Source: Gossypium raimondii (lineage: Eukaryota > Streptophyta > Magnoliopsida > Malvales > Malvaceae). From it: DNA of 64,000 nucleotides. A program made the translations under genes and the position numbers. Positions within the stretch are counted from its first letter, which is position 1; the number at the start of each line of letters is the position of its first letter. The notes under the pieces are model-generated. The model ran no database searches. It was not told the DNA's origin and was given only the letters and a program-made list of their open reading frames with translations. The stretch spans positions 15,252,001-15,316,000 of the forward strand of contig NC_068569.1 of assembly GCF_025698545.1 (NCBI RefSeq), read 5' to 3'. Below, piece after piece: positions 36,806-49,996 of the stretch.

Positions 36806-39397
36806 TCTCATCAAATTCAAATTCTTCAATAACCTTTCTCATTTATATATACGTTTGTTTCTAATCAGCATGGAGAAAAGAAGATTTTTTAACTAATTAA
36901 TGTTTGTTTGATTCCATCTTGGATTAATCTTTGAGTTGCTTGCAATTTGACGGAACTGAGATTTTCTGTGTGCTTCTTTTCTTGTAACTGGCTTGTGTTT
37001 CAGTGGAAAACCTTAGTGGATGAAAATTGCAGAAACCTTATCTTTAAAGCCTCAACCAGTCATTTCCAATTAAGCCTTCATAGAACTTGTTGGACCCGTA
37101 GTAAAGCAGAAACTTTTTGGAGCAAAACAGATTTTGGGCTATTGGAGGCACATGTCTCAACTAAAATATACAGACCCATTTATCCACTACACTCCTTTAA
37201 GCTACTTATTTTTCTCTCTTTTTTAATGAGATATAAATAATGTTTTAGTATTTTGGTAATGTTTGATTTTATAATTTTATATTTGATAATTTATAAGTTC
37301 ATATAATATTATTTATCAAAAAATAAAATAATTCTATTTATTTTAATCATTTTAAAAATATATTTTAATATGGTTGAATGAAAGTAATATGAATTTATAT
37401 ATTATATTATTAATGTATCAAATACAAATTTATTTTCTTAATTAGATAAGTATGAGTTTGTATGCATAAATAAATAATATATAATAAAATAAGAAATAAC
37501 CTACGCTAATACAACATACAATCTAACACTTTTATTTATACTAAATGATAAAATACAAATATTGAAAATAATAGAAGTTTGGGTTATGTAAAATAAAAAT
37601 ATCTTCATCATTACCTAATTGGTTTATGACATCAATTTATATATATAATACATATTAAATATTATTTAAAAAATAACAATTAATTCGAAACGATATACTG
37701 AAACAACTCGATATCCGTAGTAATATCAATAAAAAAATAAAACAATCGCCATTACAATACTAACTACCGTCATAAAAAGCAATTGAAACAAACCTACGTC
37801 CGGCACCATGTTTGCTTGTCTAGTGGGCGAAATCGACCGCTACAACGCTTAGAAGAAAGAAGATGGCAAATGATCCAAAACTGCCATAATCAAGCAAATT
37901 AAGATCTTGATGTGATATTTCATCCAAGTAACATGTAAGGATAAAAGTCATTTGAGCCCCCACAAGAGTCAACAAAAAGTTATAAAGTTATGATTGAATT
38001 GCTTGTGATTAGTAACAAATTCCGATCCAACCTGATATATTAATATTTTTTTTTATGTTTATTCAAGTTTAATTTGACTGAGTTTAAAATTTTGCTAAAA
38101 TTTATTTATATTTATAAAAGATTAATTTAAACTTATGTTCATTCATATTACCTTTTAAAAATATTTATATTATTTTAATTTAATATTTAATAGTTTCATA
38201 TATTTTTATATAATCATCTTACTATTATTTTAATATTTACATTAGAGTAATATTATATATTTAGTATATATTTATTTTTATATATTATAAATTACATAAT
38301 ATATAAAAACAATATAATATAAAATATTATAAATTTAAAAACTAATCAAGTCAAATTGAGCTTTAAATATTTAAATTTCAACTCGACTCATATTTTAAAT
38401 AAATCTATTTTTTAAGTATAATATTTTTATTTAAACTCCTCCAAAATTTAAAAATACTTTATGCACAACTCAAATACGAATAAAGTTGAGGTTTGGGTGG
38501 TCTAGACAAAGAAAACCTTTCGGCTCCCCCAAGCAGTCCACATATTGACCCAGCAGTTGTCAATTTTGAACGGTGACTTTCTACTTTTATCCCATTATCA
38601 CAAAGTACGTTCATAGTGTAAAAACAAGACCAGACTAGAAATAGAAATTATTTCATATTTTAAAGAAGATATTATTTCTGACTATTCATTTTTTATTTAT
38701 AAAATTTAGAAAGTTCATGCATGGATTGCCGTATCTAGAACAGGGACCTCCTTAGGATGTGGTCGGCCCACCAGCCGATAATGCAGGCTGCTTTAGGACA
38801 AATCCAGAGCATCCCTTTTTGCCTACCCCTTTCCCTGGCCCCACCCTCCTGTCCTTATCCGATCCCATCATCAGTTTATCATAAACTATCATCTATCTTC
38901 TTCCTCTTATTCCCTTCTCATGATGTCGGTCTCTCTGTCAGTTTCCATTCTTATTGACATGATACATCTCCCCGACCAAAAGGAAAGGGCAGAGATTACT
39001 TTACTTTGTTCCCATGAATGTTTGTTACTTGAGACAATTCACTTATAGGTTCTGTTGAGATTTTTTTGATAACGATATGCCATCCCTGCTGTTAGATTCT
39101 AGTTTTTTTCAAATTGGGTATTTATTTATTTTTTCATAGTTTCGCCCTATACGTTTTTGTTTGTAAAAGTAAATAAATTTTTGCATTAATATTTACGAAG
39201 TCGTTGCATTCTGCAAGTACACAAGGGGTAAAAGAAAGAAAGTGCTACAAACGAAACCGGCTCTATTAGAGTAGGGGGGAAAGGCAAACATCACACTGAA
39301 ATCTAAATTAGCAAGAAATGAGAAAATGCAAAGAAAGGGCAATGATGTTGTCCAAGTATAAGAGAAGTTGAAGTGTTTGTACTTTGAAAACCTGATC
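36806..39397. other. AT-rich intergenic region
   Basis: Bases 37230-38480 are very AT-rich. They include a stretch at 38040-38460 with caactcgactcatattt-like words seen in plant MITE debris. Bases 38700-39390 are the downstream flank of the B-box gene. I see no gene. Confidence 0.5.
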
Positions 39398-40573
39398 CTA
39401 CCAGAGACGCTTAGATCTCTTGGAGCTAGTGGATTGAGGGCTGATCCAAGGAACTGTAAAGGAATCATCTACCGGTCTCCTGTTAGCTTTCATGCCTATA
39501 ATTTCGTTTGTCTCCTTCAACCCGCTTTGCCCTCCCATTTGTGAAGAATATTGGGGAGGATACAGGGAATATGGTGACTGGGGAACCAAAAGCCCCAAAC
39601 TTTCTGGCGAGGAAGTAGTCATATTGCTCTCAAGATCAGCATCAAGGAACGGCAACATACAATCATCACTCTGAAAACCAAAAAGAAAACAAAATTATTC
39701 AGATCCAAAAGAAAAAAAATCACATCATTCATAAACACAACTTGTTAAAAGGGAAACATATTATTCTGTGTCATGACCTTAGTGGTAGGAAAGGGAAACA
39801 ATAGATCAATGCAAACCTTACAGAAACCAAAGGAAGGTGAAGATGAATCAAGAAAATCTTCGACGTGCCACCCTGGGAGCATCTCTATCAAGTATTCCGA
39901 TATGCTACTCGCTGAACCACCCTCTACACTTGCTAACAAGTTATCTCCACCGCTCTTGTTATTTGTTACTGCAGCAGATGTTGTACTGATTGATGACGAT
40001 TTAGCAAGCGAAGTTGAATTTAAATTTGGAGTAGAAGCAGAGACAGAGTTCTTGACCGACTGTTGAGACTTGAATTCAGGAACAGAATGGCCAAGGTTGG
40101 ATAAAGAAGCGACTGAGGATGAAGAGGAGGATGTGTAGATAGCGGTGGTAGGAGAGAGTTTAACCCCTGTAAGAAGAAACCTGTTATGTTTCTTGGTATG
40201 TTCGTTTGCCGCATGAATTGGAACATCACAATCTCTGCACAGAATTGCTCTGTCTTGCTGACAGAACAAGAAAGCTCGTTTCTCCTAACAAAGAAAAAAC
40301 AAACCCAAAATCAATCGATCTGAACGCCAACTGCCATATCTACACGGTAACTATACCCAGAGAGCAAGAAAGGGAAGAAAGTACCTGACAGATATCGCAA
40401 AGAGGGATTTGTTTTGAAGAGGAAGGATGGAGTAGGGAAAAGCGTTGGTGCTTAGAGGCAAGCTTGTTGGCGTGGTGAACCCGGTGGTCGCAGGCGTCGC
40501 ACAGGGCGGCTTCGTCGGCGGTGCAGAACACCGAGGCCTCCTCTTTGTTACAGACATCGCACTGGATCTTCAT
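39398..40573 (-). CDS. double B-box zinc-finger protein, BBX21 (STH2)-like (3 exons)
   Basis: Exons in transcription order: 40385-40573, 39817-40284 and 39398-39670, all phase 0, 309 residues. B-box 1 begins MKIQCDVCNKEEASVFCTAD and runs to about residue 47 (C-x2-C-x8-C-x2-D-x4-C pattern). B-box 2 runs from about residue 57 to 100 (PLCDICQEKRAFLFCQQDRA). Next come the conserved NEHTKKHNRFLLTGVKLS, a Ser-rich linker, and a second family block ISEYLIEMLPGWHVEDFLDSS. The C-terminus (FTVPWISPQ...SKRLW) resembles BBX21 more than BBX20. From family knowledge, these clade IV BBX proteins lack a CCT domain, act with HY5 to promote photomorphogenesis and are degraded through COP1. It has no close neighbour in a shared pathway. 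Confidence 0.92.
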
Positions 40574-40646
40574 CTGTTTGTTGATCCTTTCACCAATCAG
40601 ATCACTCTTGGTACCCTGAAAGAGTCCAGATGAGATGGAAAGAAGG

Positions 40647-40656
40647 GTTTATAAGC
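40647..40656 (-). promoter_or_regulatory. putative TATA box of the BBX21-like gene
   Basis: On the minus strand cttataaacc lies about 75-85 bases upstream of the ATG at 40573. Motif only. Confidence 0.35.
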
Positions 40657-40659
40657 ATA

Positions 40660-42639
40660 TGTGTTGGAGTAAATAGCAAGAGTGTACAGTTTAGGAATGA
40701 ATAGATTATCTTGACAAGTTGAGTAGTCATATTTCGGATGCTGTAAGAAAGTGGGAGACACCGAAATATAATAAAAATTTCGTTAATACTTTGTCTTTAA
40801 AATGTTTTTAAATTATTTCATGCTAGCAATCTAATCTGATATATAAATTTATTTTAAATTTTAAGGTATTTATTGGAATTAATTTCTACATTCTATAGGG
40901 TGGATAAATTGTTTTCTTCACAATTTTAATATGTACTATTTTAATCAAATAAATCAAATTTAACATAAGTATATTAAAAGAAAAAAAGAGTATTTGTTAA
41001 AAAGGAGAAAATACTCTTTAAAAGAAAAAGATAAGAGTGGGTAATGACTTATTATTTTAGTAACTTTTCTAAGATACATATAAGATTAAAATTCTCATGC
41101 GGATGTTACAAATAGTAATCCATTTAGTATGATTTATTTATTTAAGTTAGTAATCTGCCAAATTTCTCAATATTATATTCTACTCTTTTATTTACTTAAG
41201 TTAAATGTATTGCATCATCATGGTCGTCACCTAATAAAGCTTTTGTACTATAATCATTTTTTGTTTTGTTTTAGCAAAATTGATTAATCAAAGCAATGGG
41301 AAATCAGAATTCTTATCTGGACGGCATGTATTTCCTGTTGAACATTTAATTGTATCAAATGATGGAGAAATTTTAAAATTAAGACTGCTACTCTGTTTTG
41401 TCTCTCATCTTTTGAAAGATTTATATTATTAGTATATGGGTTAATATTTCTTTTACTTTCTTTTTATGTCTTCAAAGACATGAATAAGTTAGAAATTAAG
41501 AAGTAAAATGAGATAGAAATTTCATAATTAATGAATTCACGCAATTAAGCCATTTCTTTCTTTCTTTCTCTTTTGTGAATCTTATTTTATAGGGATAATA
41601 TAATGTTAAAGGGCTGACATAATTAGTTGGTCAATAGGAAAATAAAACCCTCGTAGAAATAGCTTCTATTTCTCTGTCCAAATATATGTTTACTGAAATA
41701 AAACCAATTTAATATAAAGTATAAATAAATTAAAATCAAAATTTACTTATGATAAAATTGATGATTATCATAGTAAAATATAAATTCAGTACTCAAAACT
41801 AAAAGAATAAACAATCACCAAACACAATAAATTTGAATTTAAAACACCATAATTTTAACACGCATACTATAATACTCAAATTGATTTCATATCTTAGGGA
41901 TTTATGAGCACTATGTTGATGGCATTGTTATAGGTTTAATTAATTATTATAACTAGGGAATGATTGTATGAAATAATGACGCCATGTTATATGTATTCAT
42001 TTTCATTCATTTAAATAACATTTCATTAATGATTTATAAGCCATATAAATCAAAAAGTTTTCTCAATTCAACTTGATATAAAAATAGAAATTAAAGTAGT
42101 GTAAGGTATAAAAAAAATGCATGTTGTTGAGGGTTGTGACTTTCACCATTTAAATTGTGAACTCAAAGTAAGGGCTACCGCCTAAGGAAATGGGAAAAAG
42201 TACCAAGTTACTTTCTTTCAAAGAATAAAGTTATTTGAGCTATGAAGCATACGTATTTCTCATTACATTTTGCACATAGACAGATATCTTGGGGAAAATC
42301 ACAGGATTTACAATCTCAAGGATTTCTTTCAACTTAAAAATAGCAATATCGTTCATATATATGGAGAAGTTGTGTCCGCTAATAGGCGACCATTCCATTT
42401 TGATTCCACTTTATATTTTTCTTTAATTTCTCCCATATCTCTCGTGTGTAGGATTATTTTTAATAATAAAATTATTAAAATATGAGATTATTAAATACAT
42501 TATTTTGTTTAATTTATTTAATCGGAATATAAAATTTTAATATCAAAGTATAAGATTTTTAAAGTTTATTTTATGAAATTGTCATCGTTATAAAACCTTT
42601 TTTTTTCGTAAAATTACAATAATTCTTATTTTTATTAAA
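40660..42639. other. BBX21-like promoter and AT-rich intergenic DNA
   Basis: The upstream region of the B-box gene, then AT-rich DNA with no convincing coding region. No repeat boundary could be defined. Confidence 0.5.
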
Positions 42640-43195
42640 ATTCGACAGGGTCGAGAGGCTTTTAAGGAGTTGGATTGGGCACCTCCGAAGGATGATGGGT
42701 TTGTTTAAACTGTGAGGGGTTGTTAAGAGGTAATGAGGGTTGGCATCGGCTGGGGGATCGTTTTGGAAATTGGATGTTGGGGTACTCGCGGTTTTTAGGT
42801 TCTTGTTCCATCTCGAGGCTGAGTTGTGGGGGGTATTCAAGGGGATTACTGTGGCTTGGGGCATGGGGGTCCGTCGACTTCAGGTAAACTGTGATATAGC
42901 TATGGTGGTGCAGCTGTTATCGGTACGGCAGGCAAAAAATAGTAGTTTGCTATTGGTTCGGAACATTAGATCATTCTGTAACAGGCCCTGGGAGGTGTCA
43001 TTCAACCACGTCTACAGGGAAGCAAACCAACTAGTGGATGGAATGGCGAAATTATCTCACACGCACAATCTGACGTTGCTGCAGTTTAAGCATCCCCCGA
43101 CGCATCTGTGGAGTATTTTTCTCCATGAATCAATGGTTATTCAACTGCTAAAAAAAATTTATATATTAATAAGTGTATATATAACTTTGAAATAA
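42640..43195 (+). pseudogene. RNase H-like (RVT_3) fragment, LINE-type remnant
   Basis: The open frame 42740-43195 encodes 151 residues whose middle matches the plant RNase H-like domain of non-LTR elements and the 'putative ribonuclease H protein' family: EAELWGVFKGITVAWGMG, a second strand with CDIAMVVQLL, and the closing VYREANQLVDGMAK with its Asp. The first catalytic Asp and its strand are missing upstream. Weak similarity extends back to about 42640 in broken frames. It is probably a truncated relic. A separate single-domain gene is possible but less likely. Confidence 0.7.
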
Positions 43196-43749
43196 ATTTA
43201 AAATTCATAATTATAATAATTCATTAAAAGTTGTTACATCACCAAAAATTGACTCTTAAAATTTTTAGAACTCAAAATAATTATTTCAAATAATGTAATA
43301 ATTAATAATAAATAGATGGTAAAATAGTTTTTGAAAATGAAACTCCTTCTTAGACTTATATTTTTATTAAAAAAGATAAAATTGATTAAAATAATAAAAA
43401 TGAAAGGTGAAATTATCAAAATTTTAATATTTCATTTAGAAATTTAAAATTACTTAAAGAAGATGTGTTATTAAAATTATTCTTTATATCTCAAAATCTT
43501 AGAAAATATTAAATAATATTATATTTCGCTAAATTTAATATCTAAAATAACCAAGCAAATCCACCTAAACTTGATTTTATAATTCTCTAATGTTTTCCTT
43601 TTCCCATCTCTTTCGCTATCCCGTACAAAGATGGTGGAGATCTTAAAAAAAAGGGAACAACCAGAAGCCTCCCACGTGCCCCCGTCCTTGGAAAAGGGTC
43701 TAAACTGTAATTCGATTTAATCTGTAAGAAAGTATTGACACGTGATACT
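43196..43749. other. AT-rich spacer
   Basis: No gene or repeat boundary seen. Confidence 0.5.
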
Positions 43750-44374
43750 TAGAGGTGATTATTACCGGCCAGGTTCAAATAAAAATTTAAGCTCATTTGT
43801 TAGGCCCAACTCAATTTAATCCGAAAAATATGATTTAAGTCTAGCTCTGATAAAAATATTAGAATCCGGGCTCAACCCTGTCCGCCCATATTAAATTTTT
43901 TATATTATATTTCTTTACATGATTTTTAAATGTATATAATACATAAAAAATACTAAAAACATTAAAATAAATATTTCTAAATAAATTAAAAATAATTTTT
44001 TTTAAAATGTATACTTAAATAATACTAAGATAGATGCAATTTAACAAAAAATGTCTCTAAAATAAAAACAAAATCAACAATAAAACAAGTGTTATACAAT
44101 ATCCAACAATAATAACAAAATAATAGTAATATAATAGTGAAATGGTAGCAAAATAGAGAGAAAATAACAAAAAAAATATCATTAAAATACAAAAAATAGC
44201 AGATTTTTTTTTTTGCTATTTAGTGAATTTGGGCCGGGCTGGGTTCGGGCAAAAAATTTCTTACCCAAGGCCCGACCTATTTTTAAAACAGGCCTATATT
44301 TATTTTCAAACCCTTTCACTTTTCGGGGCGGGCCTTCGGGTTGGGCCAAGTGGCCCAAACAATGAGCATGTCTA
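43750..44374. mobile_element. hAT-like non-autonomous element
   Basis: Imperfect terminal inverted repeats: tagaggtgattattaccgg at the left, and at the right, read in reverse, tagacatgctcattgtttgg. The 8-base flanks gtgatact and gtcgtact agree at 6 of 8 positions, as expected for an old hAT target duplication. Inside are the ggcccgacctattttta and gggccgggctgggttcggg words common to this plant repeat type. It has no transposase. Confidence 0.55.
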
Positions 44375-44447
44375 GTCGTACTTAATATGGCACTCTTTTT
44401 TTTGCATTATAGGTTAATGATTAAATCTTAGATTTTGGTCTTGATTT

Positions 44448-46434
44448 TTAACAACCCAATAGTCATGGGTATTGCAAAGCATATTTTCAGGTTTCCGTTT
44501 TCGGAAAATGGATTCGTAAATATTTATAAATATTTAAGAAGTTAGTTGTGTGGTTAATTAGATTTTGATTAGGTGAATTTGCTTAATTTAAGAGTAATTA
44601 GGTGTAAGGAGTAGATTGCATATAGGGAGAAAGTTAAATTATAGATTAGAGAAAAGTGAAGGGACTAAATAAGCAATTAAACCTCAAATTAATAAGTGTG
44701 TGGTATTGGTAATGACATATGTAACATTTAAATACATACATTTATAATAATTATTACTTACTTATTATTTAAGTAAATATTATTATATTATTATACTATA
44801 TTGTTATAATAATTAAAACATAAAATAAATGACAGAAAAGAATAGAAAAGAATAACAAAGTAGAACGAAACCGAGAAGAAAAGAGAGAAAGAGAAAGAAA
44901 AAGGAGAAAAAATTAGGATTTTAAAGGGTTCAAAGCTTAATTGGTAAGTCAATTTAGTCTGCTTTTCTTGTAATTTTATGTTTTAAAATTTTAGTATTAA
45001 ATACTACTTAACCTATGTTGAAATTTTAGAAAATATTGAATTTTTAGATGTTGTTCATGTTGAATAATTTAAGTATTTGGGATTAAATTGATATAATTTT
45101 AAGTTAGAAATGAAAAGAGATTGAATTGTAAAATAAATTATAAGTTTTGAGTATTAGGGACTAAATTGTAAAAATTTCAAAATTTAAGGATTTGAGTGAA
45201 ATTGGAGAGTTGAATTTAGTTTAAAGTGGAAATTGAATGAAAATATGGAATTAGTTTTGAAGAAATAAAGTTAGTCTCGGTTTAGGGACTAAATTGGAAT
45301 TTAGACAAAAGATGAATAAAAATAAAATATTCAATATGAAATTGTATTGTATTGATGAATTTTAATTGTTTTAATTTCCGTAGCTAATGTTGTACGAAAA
45401 CTTCGACTAAAAAGGAAAAGATAAAGTCGATGAGGAGTAGCTCAAAAATTCTGGTTTGTATTTTTATAATCCGAATTTAATTATTAATTGTTGTATTTTG
45501 ATTTAAATGTTTATGGTAAGTTAATAAGGTAAGTGTTAGCATTTTTTATATTGAATTGAATGTATGTGAAATTGAGATTTATGTGATAATTGTGGCATTA
45601 GAAAAGTGATTTGAAACCCTATTAACTGTATCGAGCTGAATCGGATATAGATGGCATGCCATAGAATTGGAAAAGTTCAGGGATACTTCGACTTCGAGTC
45701 GTTGAGACACTGGGTTTCAAATTATTACTTCGGATAAATTCAATGAGGTACTGGGTACCAATTTACTTCGGCATGGCCGATGAGACACCGGGTGTTAACT
45801 TATTGCTTCGAATTATACGATGAGGCACTGAGTGTCAAACTGGTGTGTTTTGGTTAGATCCGTGTATCCGTCCGAGTCCCTGTCAGGTTAATAGGGGTTA
45901 TTGAATAAAATAATGTTATGATTGATATTGAACGGTGATTTGAAATATGGTTAGAGACACATGATTTGTGTATTTATGAATTGAATATGAATGAACAAAT
46001 ATTGTTGTTCAAATGATTTGTGCTAATATTGTGAAAAGCTATATGGGATAGCAAATGATAAAAATTGAATGTGTTATAAATACTTTATTTATGAATTGAA
46101 TAATTGTATGACTATAGTTATTGTATGTTATATTATTTTACTTTTAAGCATTCGGATTATAGAAATACCACTAAGTTTATACTTAGCGTACGGTTTGTTT
46201 TCCGTGTGCAGGTTAGGTTAAAGTCAGATTGCCGATTCAGCATCCATCAATGATCCCGAACTCAAAACGTGGTGATGTATATTTTTTTTGTCGGCTTGTA
46301 CCTAGGATGTCTTATACTTGTGATTTTGGGAAGTGAATGTAAATGATGTTATAAGATGACATTGGTTACTTATATACATGATTAAACGTGTTAAGTTGAG
46401 GTTTAATATGAAATGTTGAAGTTGAGGCTTAATC
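44448..46434 (+). repeat. 5' LTR of element E (truncated)
   Basis: Matches 53100-55090 almost base for base from ttagttgtgtggttaattag onward. It is cut at about 46434, where homology jumps to the copied block. Its start is decayed (ttaacaaccc in place of tgtaacgacc). Confidence 0.85.
45651..45876 (+). repeat. hairpin-unit array with flanking boxes, 5' LTR of E
   Basis: The perfect 12-base palindrome atggcatgccat (45651-45662) is followed by four units of about 40 bases. Each has the core gacactgggtttc, ggtactgggtacc, gacaccgggtgtt or ggcactgagtgtc. The box ttggttagatccgtgtatcc ends the module. Confidence 0.8.
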
Positions 46435-49400
46435 GGATCAACACATCAAACCACACTATCCAACTTGTTCCAGTAGTTTTTGCAACACATATTATGGTTT
46501 ATATGGCATGTATAGGGGTGTTACAAATATATATACACTTACTATAGCATAGTACTAAATCACACCAAGTTAGAAAACGTACCTCATATGTATTTTCAAC
46601 TACTATTTTGCCTTTCATCATTCAACCACAAATCATTCCATAAATCAACATTTTAAAGCAAATTATGCACATATCAAAATACCAAAGCACAAGTCAAATG
46701 AGTGGCTACACTCAACAAACACATATAGGCCAACATTTAGCCAAAAATAACCTATACATGCCATTATAACCAAAATCAAAACATTCAAAAGTACCGATAG
46801 AACCGATGGATAGTGTGATATAACTCTGACAAGCTTCCAACCCAATCGAGCTTCCGATAATCTGAAAAGTAAAGGAAAACAACTACGTAAGCAATGAATG
46901 CTTAGTAAGTTCATATAAACTTTAATCATATCAATTCATTTCAAATATGAAATTTATATATATCAAGAATAATCCAATATTGATACCACAATACTCATGA
47001 ATTATATTCAACAACTCACAAGGTAAATAAATCCACAGCATCACTTATACATATTATTCCTAGCATAGTAGGATTTTAAACAACTTTAACTCTTCCAACT
47101 GTCTTTATTTTCATTTGCATTTCTTTACTTTCCACAGTCATTCCATATGCATAACACACCAGTCATAAGCATATCATTCAACCATAGCCACAAGCTAGTG
47201 CATTTAAACATATCCTTTTTTGAATTTATTGCATGATAAGTCATTTCATAATAAATTGCATAAATTAAACCTTACCACTCTTTCATGAGCACTAGCATAT
47301 TTTCATTTGAGTACTTACCCTTTCAATGCATCATATAAATAAACATATTACCATTTAACCAATAGCTTGGTGTTTGCCTAAGCATCAAACAACAATACTT
47401 GTTAGTGTACTTGCACATATTTCATATAAATTTAACATTGATAAATTTATTTTCTCGACATGTCACACTTGAGTTTATTACTCGTCTCAACTTACATAAT
47501 TTCCTTGCAGAGTCATATAAAAAATATTCATATATGTACATATCGTGATACATATAATTCTCTTACCATTTCTTCATAAACATATATCATTCATTTTATT
47601 ATATCAATATATCATGTATCATCATTTCCATGTATTTCGTATATATATATTTCGGTAATAGTTCGTATCGAACTCATATTGTCTCATAACAGAACATTGT
47701 CTATTGAACCATTTAGAATATCGTTGGATACACGAGTAGTACACACGAAGTGTACAAAACTGTAATCCGTCAATTCATGTACATGTATGCTCATACGAGC
47801 ATGTAAACAGGAAGCTCTTCCAAGCCATATAATGGGAAGCTCATGTGAGCCATGTAACGGGAAGCTCATAAGAGTCGTAATCAAGAAGCTCATGCAAGCC
47901 AATATCGGGAAGCTCCGGAGAGCCATTAATCAGAAAGCTCATGAGAGCCAATTATCAGGAGGCTCATACGAGCCATAAATGGGAAGCTCAAGAGAGCCAT
48001 TAATCGGGAAGCTCGTGAGAGCCATATAACGGGATGCTCATAAGAGCTAAATAACGGGAAGCTCGTGAGAGCCATATAACATGATGCTCATAAGAGCTAA
48101 ATAATGGGACGCTTTTGCAAGCTGTGGTGTGCCCGCAACACATGCAAGACCACAACCAATCGGGAACCCTTAATGTCAATGTCATTTGTATCCATCGAAT
48201 TTCTTAGGTTCAACGGGACTTAATACTTGTGAGATATATTCAGATATGTGATCAATGCTTATACATAGAAATCATACATTTCACAATCATAACATTCAAT
48301 TTAGACATATAAACATACAATTTAGTTACACGAACTTACCTGGCTAAATTGCAGAAATACCAAAGTTTAAGGGCATTTTGGTAATTTTCTATTTTTCTTG
48401 ATTTTCTACCCGATCTTGATCTAAATTAATAATTTTATTCAATATATTAATTATTAATTTAGACACTAAAACAATTCATTTCATGCAATTTGGTCATTTT
48501 GACATTTTTATAAAATTACCCTAAAGTTTTACTTTTATTCAATTTAGTCCCTAAACCCAAAGAATGCAAATTAACTATTTTAATACAAATCCAAGCTAAC
48601 TGAATATTCATGGCATTTAATACAACCCATTTTGTAATAATTTCACAACAAATCCTTATACTTTACTAATTTAACAAATTAATCCTTAATCGAAAAATTT
48701 ATCAAAATCACTTAACAAAATACTTTTAATAACAATTAATATCTTAAATTCATCATTTAATATCAAAATTCACAAGATTTATCAATGGCAACATTTAAAA
48801 TCTTTAACAGTTTCAAAATCGAAGGTATAGGCTAGCTAGATCTAGTTGGAACGATCTAAAAAACATAAAAATTATTAAGAACGGGACGAAAATCACTTAT
48901 CGATTGAATTTTAAAGCTTGGCCAAACCCTAGCTCTATTTTCATGGAAGCTTTCGGTAGTAATTGGGAAAGAAGATGATAACCACACCTTTTTTTTTCTT
49001 ATGTTTTTAATTTAATTTAATTTAATCCATCAAATTACCATATTACCCTTAATTAATAATTAATTTAAAACACCAAATCTATTCCCATATTTTCCATCAC
49101 ATAAATATATGGCACAATTACCATCAAAGGAAGGTTTAATTTCACAATTGGTCTTTCAATTTAATTAAATTCTAACTAAATAAACTTATTTACAATTTAA
49201 TCCCAAACTTATTAGGACTAAAAGAACAATTAATCCAAAAGATAGTGGAATCAATCATAACACCACTGCTTGGAAACTTTGGCCATGGTTTAGTTACCAT
49301 TTAAGTCCCTTTTCCTTTATCAATTACCCATTTAATTAAATAGTGATTAAATTTTATATCTTTTACAATTTAGTCCTTTTAATTAATTTACTATCAAACG

Positions 49401-49458
49401 TTAAAAATTTTCAACTAAACTTTAATACCACCTTAATGTCATTCTGTAAATATTTATT
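46435..49458 (-). repeat. copied block: tail of LTR B plus part of LTR A, lacking D
   Basis: Homologous and colinear with 22470-22714 joined to 26044-28720. It carries the B/A junction (ggggtgttacaaatatatata) and an empty site for D. In a spurious 87-codon frame present in both copies (26034-26303 and 46663-46929) only about three residues differ, so the copies are recent. Both ends of the block fall inside other sequence, without terminal repeats or a target duplication. Confidence 0.9.
47800..48130 (-). repeat. hairpin-unit array in the copied block, about thirteen units
   Basis: Same GCTC N4 GAGC units as 27158-27405, with about three more units. A pair (gctcgtgagagc, gctcataagagc) is repeated near the end. 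Confidence 0.85.
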
Positions 49459-49479
49459 AAAAAAACTTACCATTGGTTG

Positions 49480-49996
49480 ATTTTGTATACAACAATAGTT
49501 TCCAATCGAGTATTAAAATGGCTCCGTATGAAGTTTTACATGGTAATAGATGTCGATTACCTGTTTGTTGGATGGAATTGAATGAAAGAAAAATGATCGG
49601 AATGAAATTTATTTAAGGAAACGTAAGACATTGTTAAAAAGATTCGAGATAGATTAAAGGTGGCTTTTGATAGACAACAATCATATGCAGATTTGAAACG
49701 GTGGGATATTGTATTTTCTGTCGGCGATAAAGTATTTCTTAAAGTTTCGCATTGAAATAAAATTTTGAGATTTGAGCGAAAGGGAAAATTGAGTCCTCGT
49801 TTTATTAGACCGTATGAGATTACAAAAAGAATGGGACCAATTGCATACCGTTTGGCATTGCCTCCGAAATTACAGAAAATTCATTATGTTTTTCACGTAT
49901 CAATGCTCAGAAGGTATCGATTAGACCCCTCTCATGTTATTTCGATAGAAGATATTGAAATTTGACTTGATTTGTCATATGAAGAAGAGTCAGTTG
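49480..49996 (+). pseudogene. Ty3/gypsy integrase C-terminal fragment
   Basis: The start resembles the end of the integrase core (NNSFQSSIKMAPYEVLHG), followed by in-frame stops and shifts near 49610 and 49755. An open part follows from 49765 with the GPY/F-type module (GPIAYRLALPPKLQKIHYVF, SMLRRY). The frame runs into solo LTR F at 49997. It is part of element E and non-functional. Confidence 0.85.

Noticed and set aside
36272-36829. Long minus-strand frames rich in Pro and Ser opposite the glycine-rich gene
   Set aside because: They are mirror translations of the GGN repeat. The plus-strand frame has a signal peptide, conserved cysteine tail and TATA box.
16745-49458. Reading the two A copies as the LTR pair of one giant retrotransposon
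   Set aside because: Three intact host-type genes lie between them, the second copy is truncated on both sides and includes the tail of B, and the first has its own ACTTA duplication.
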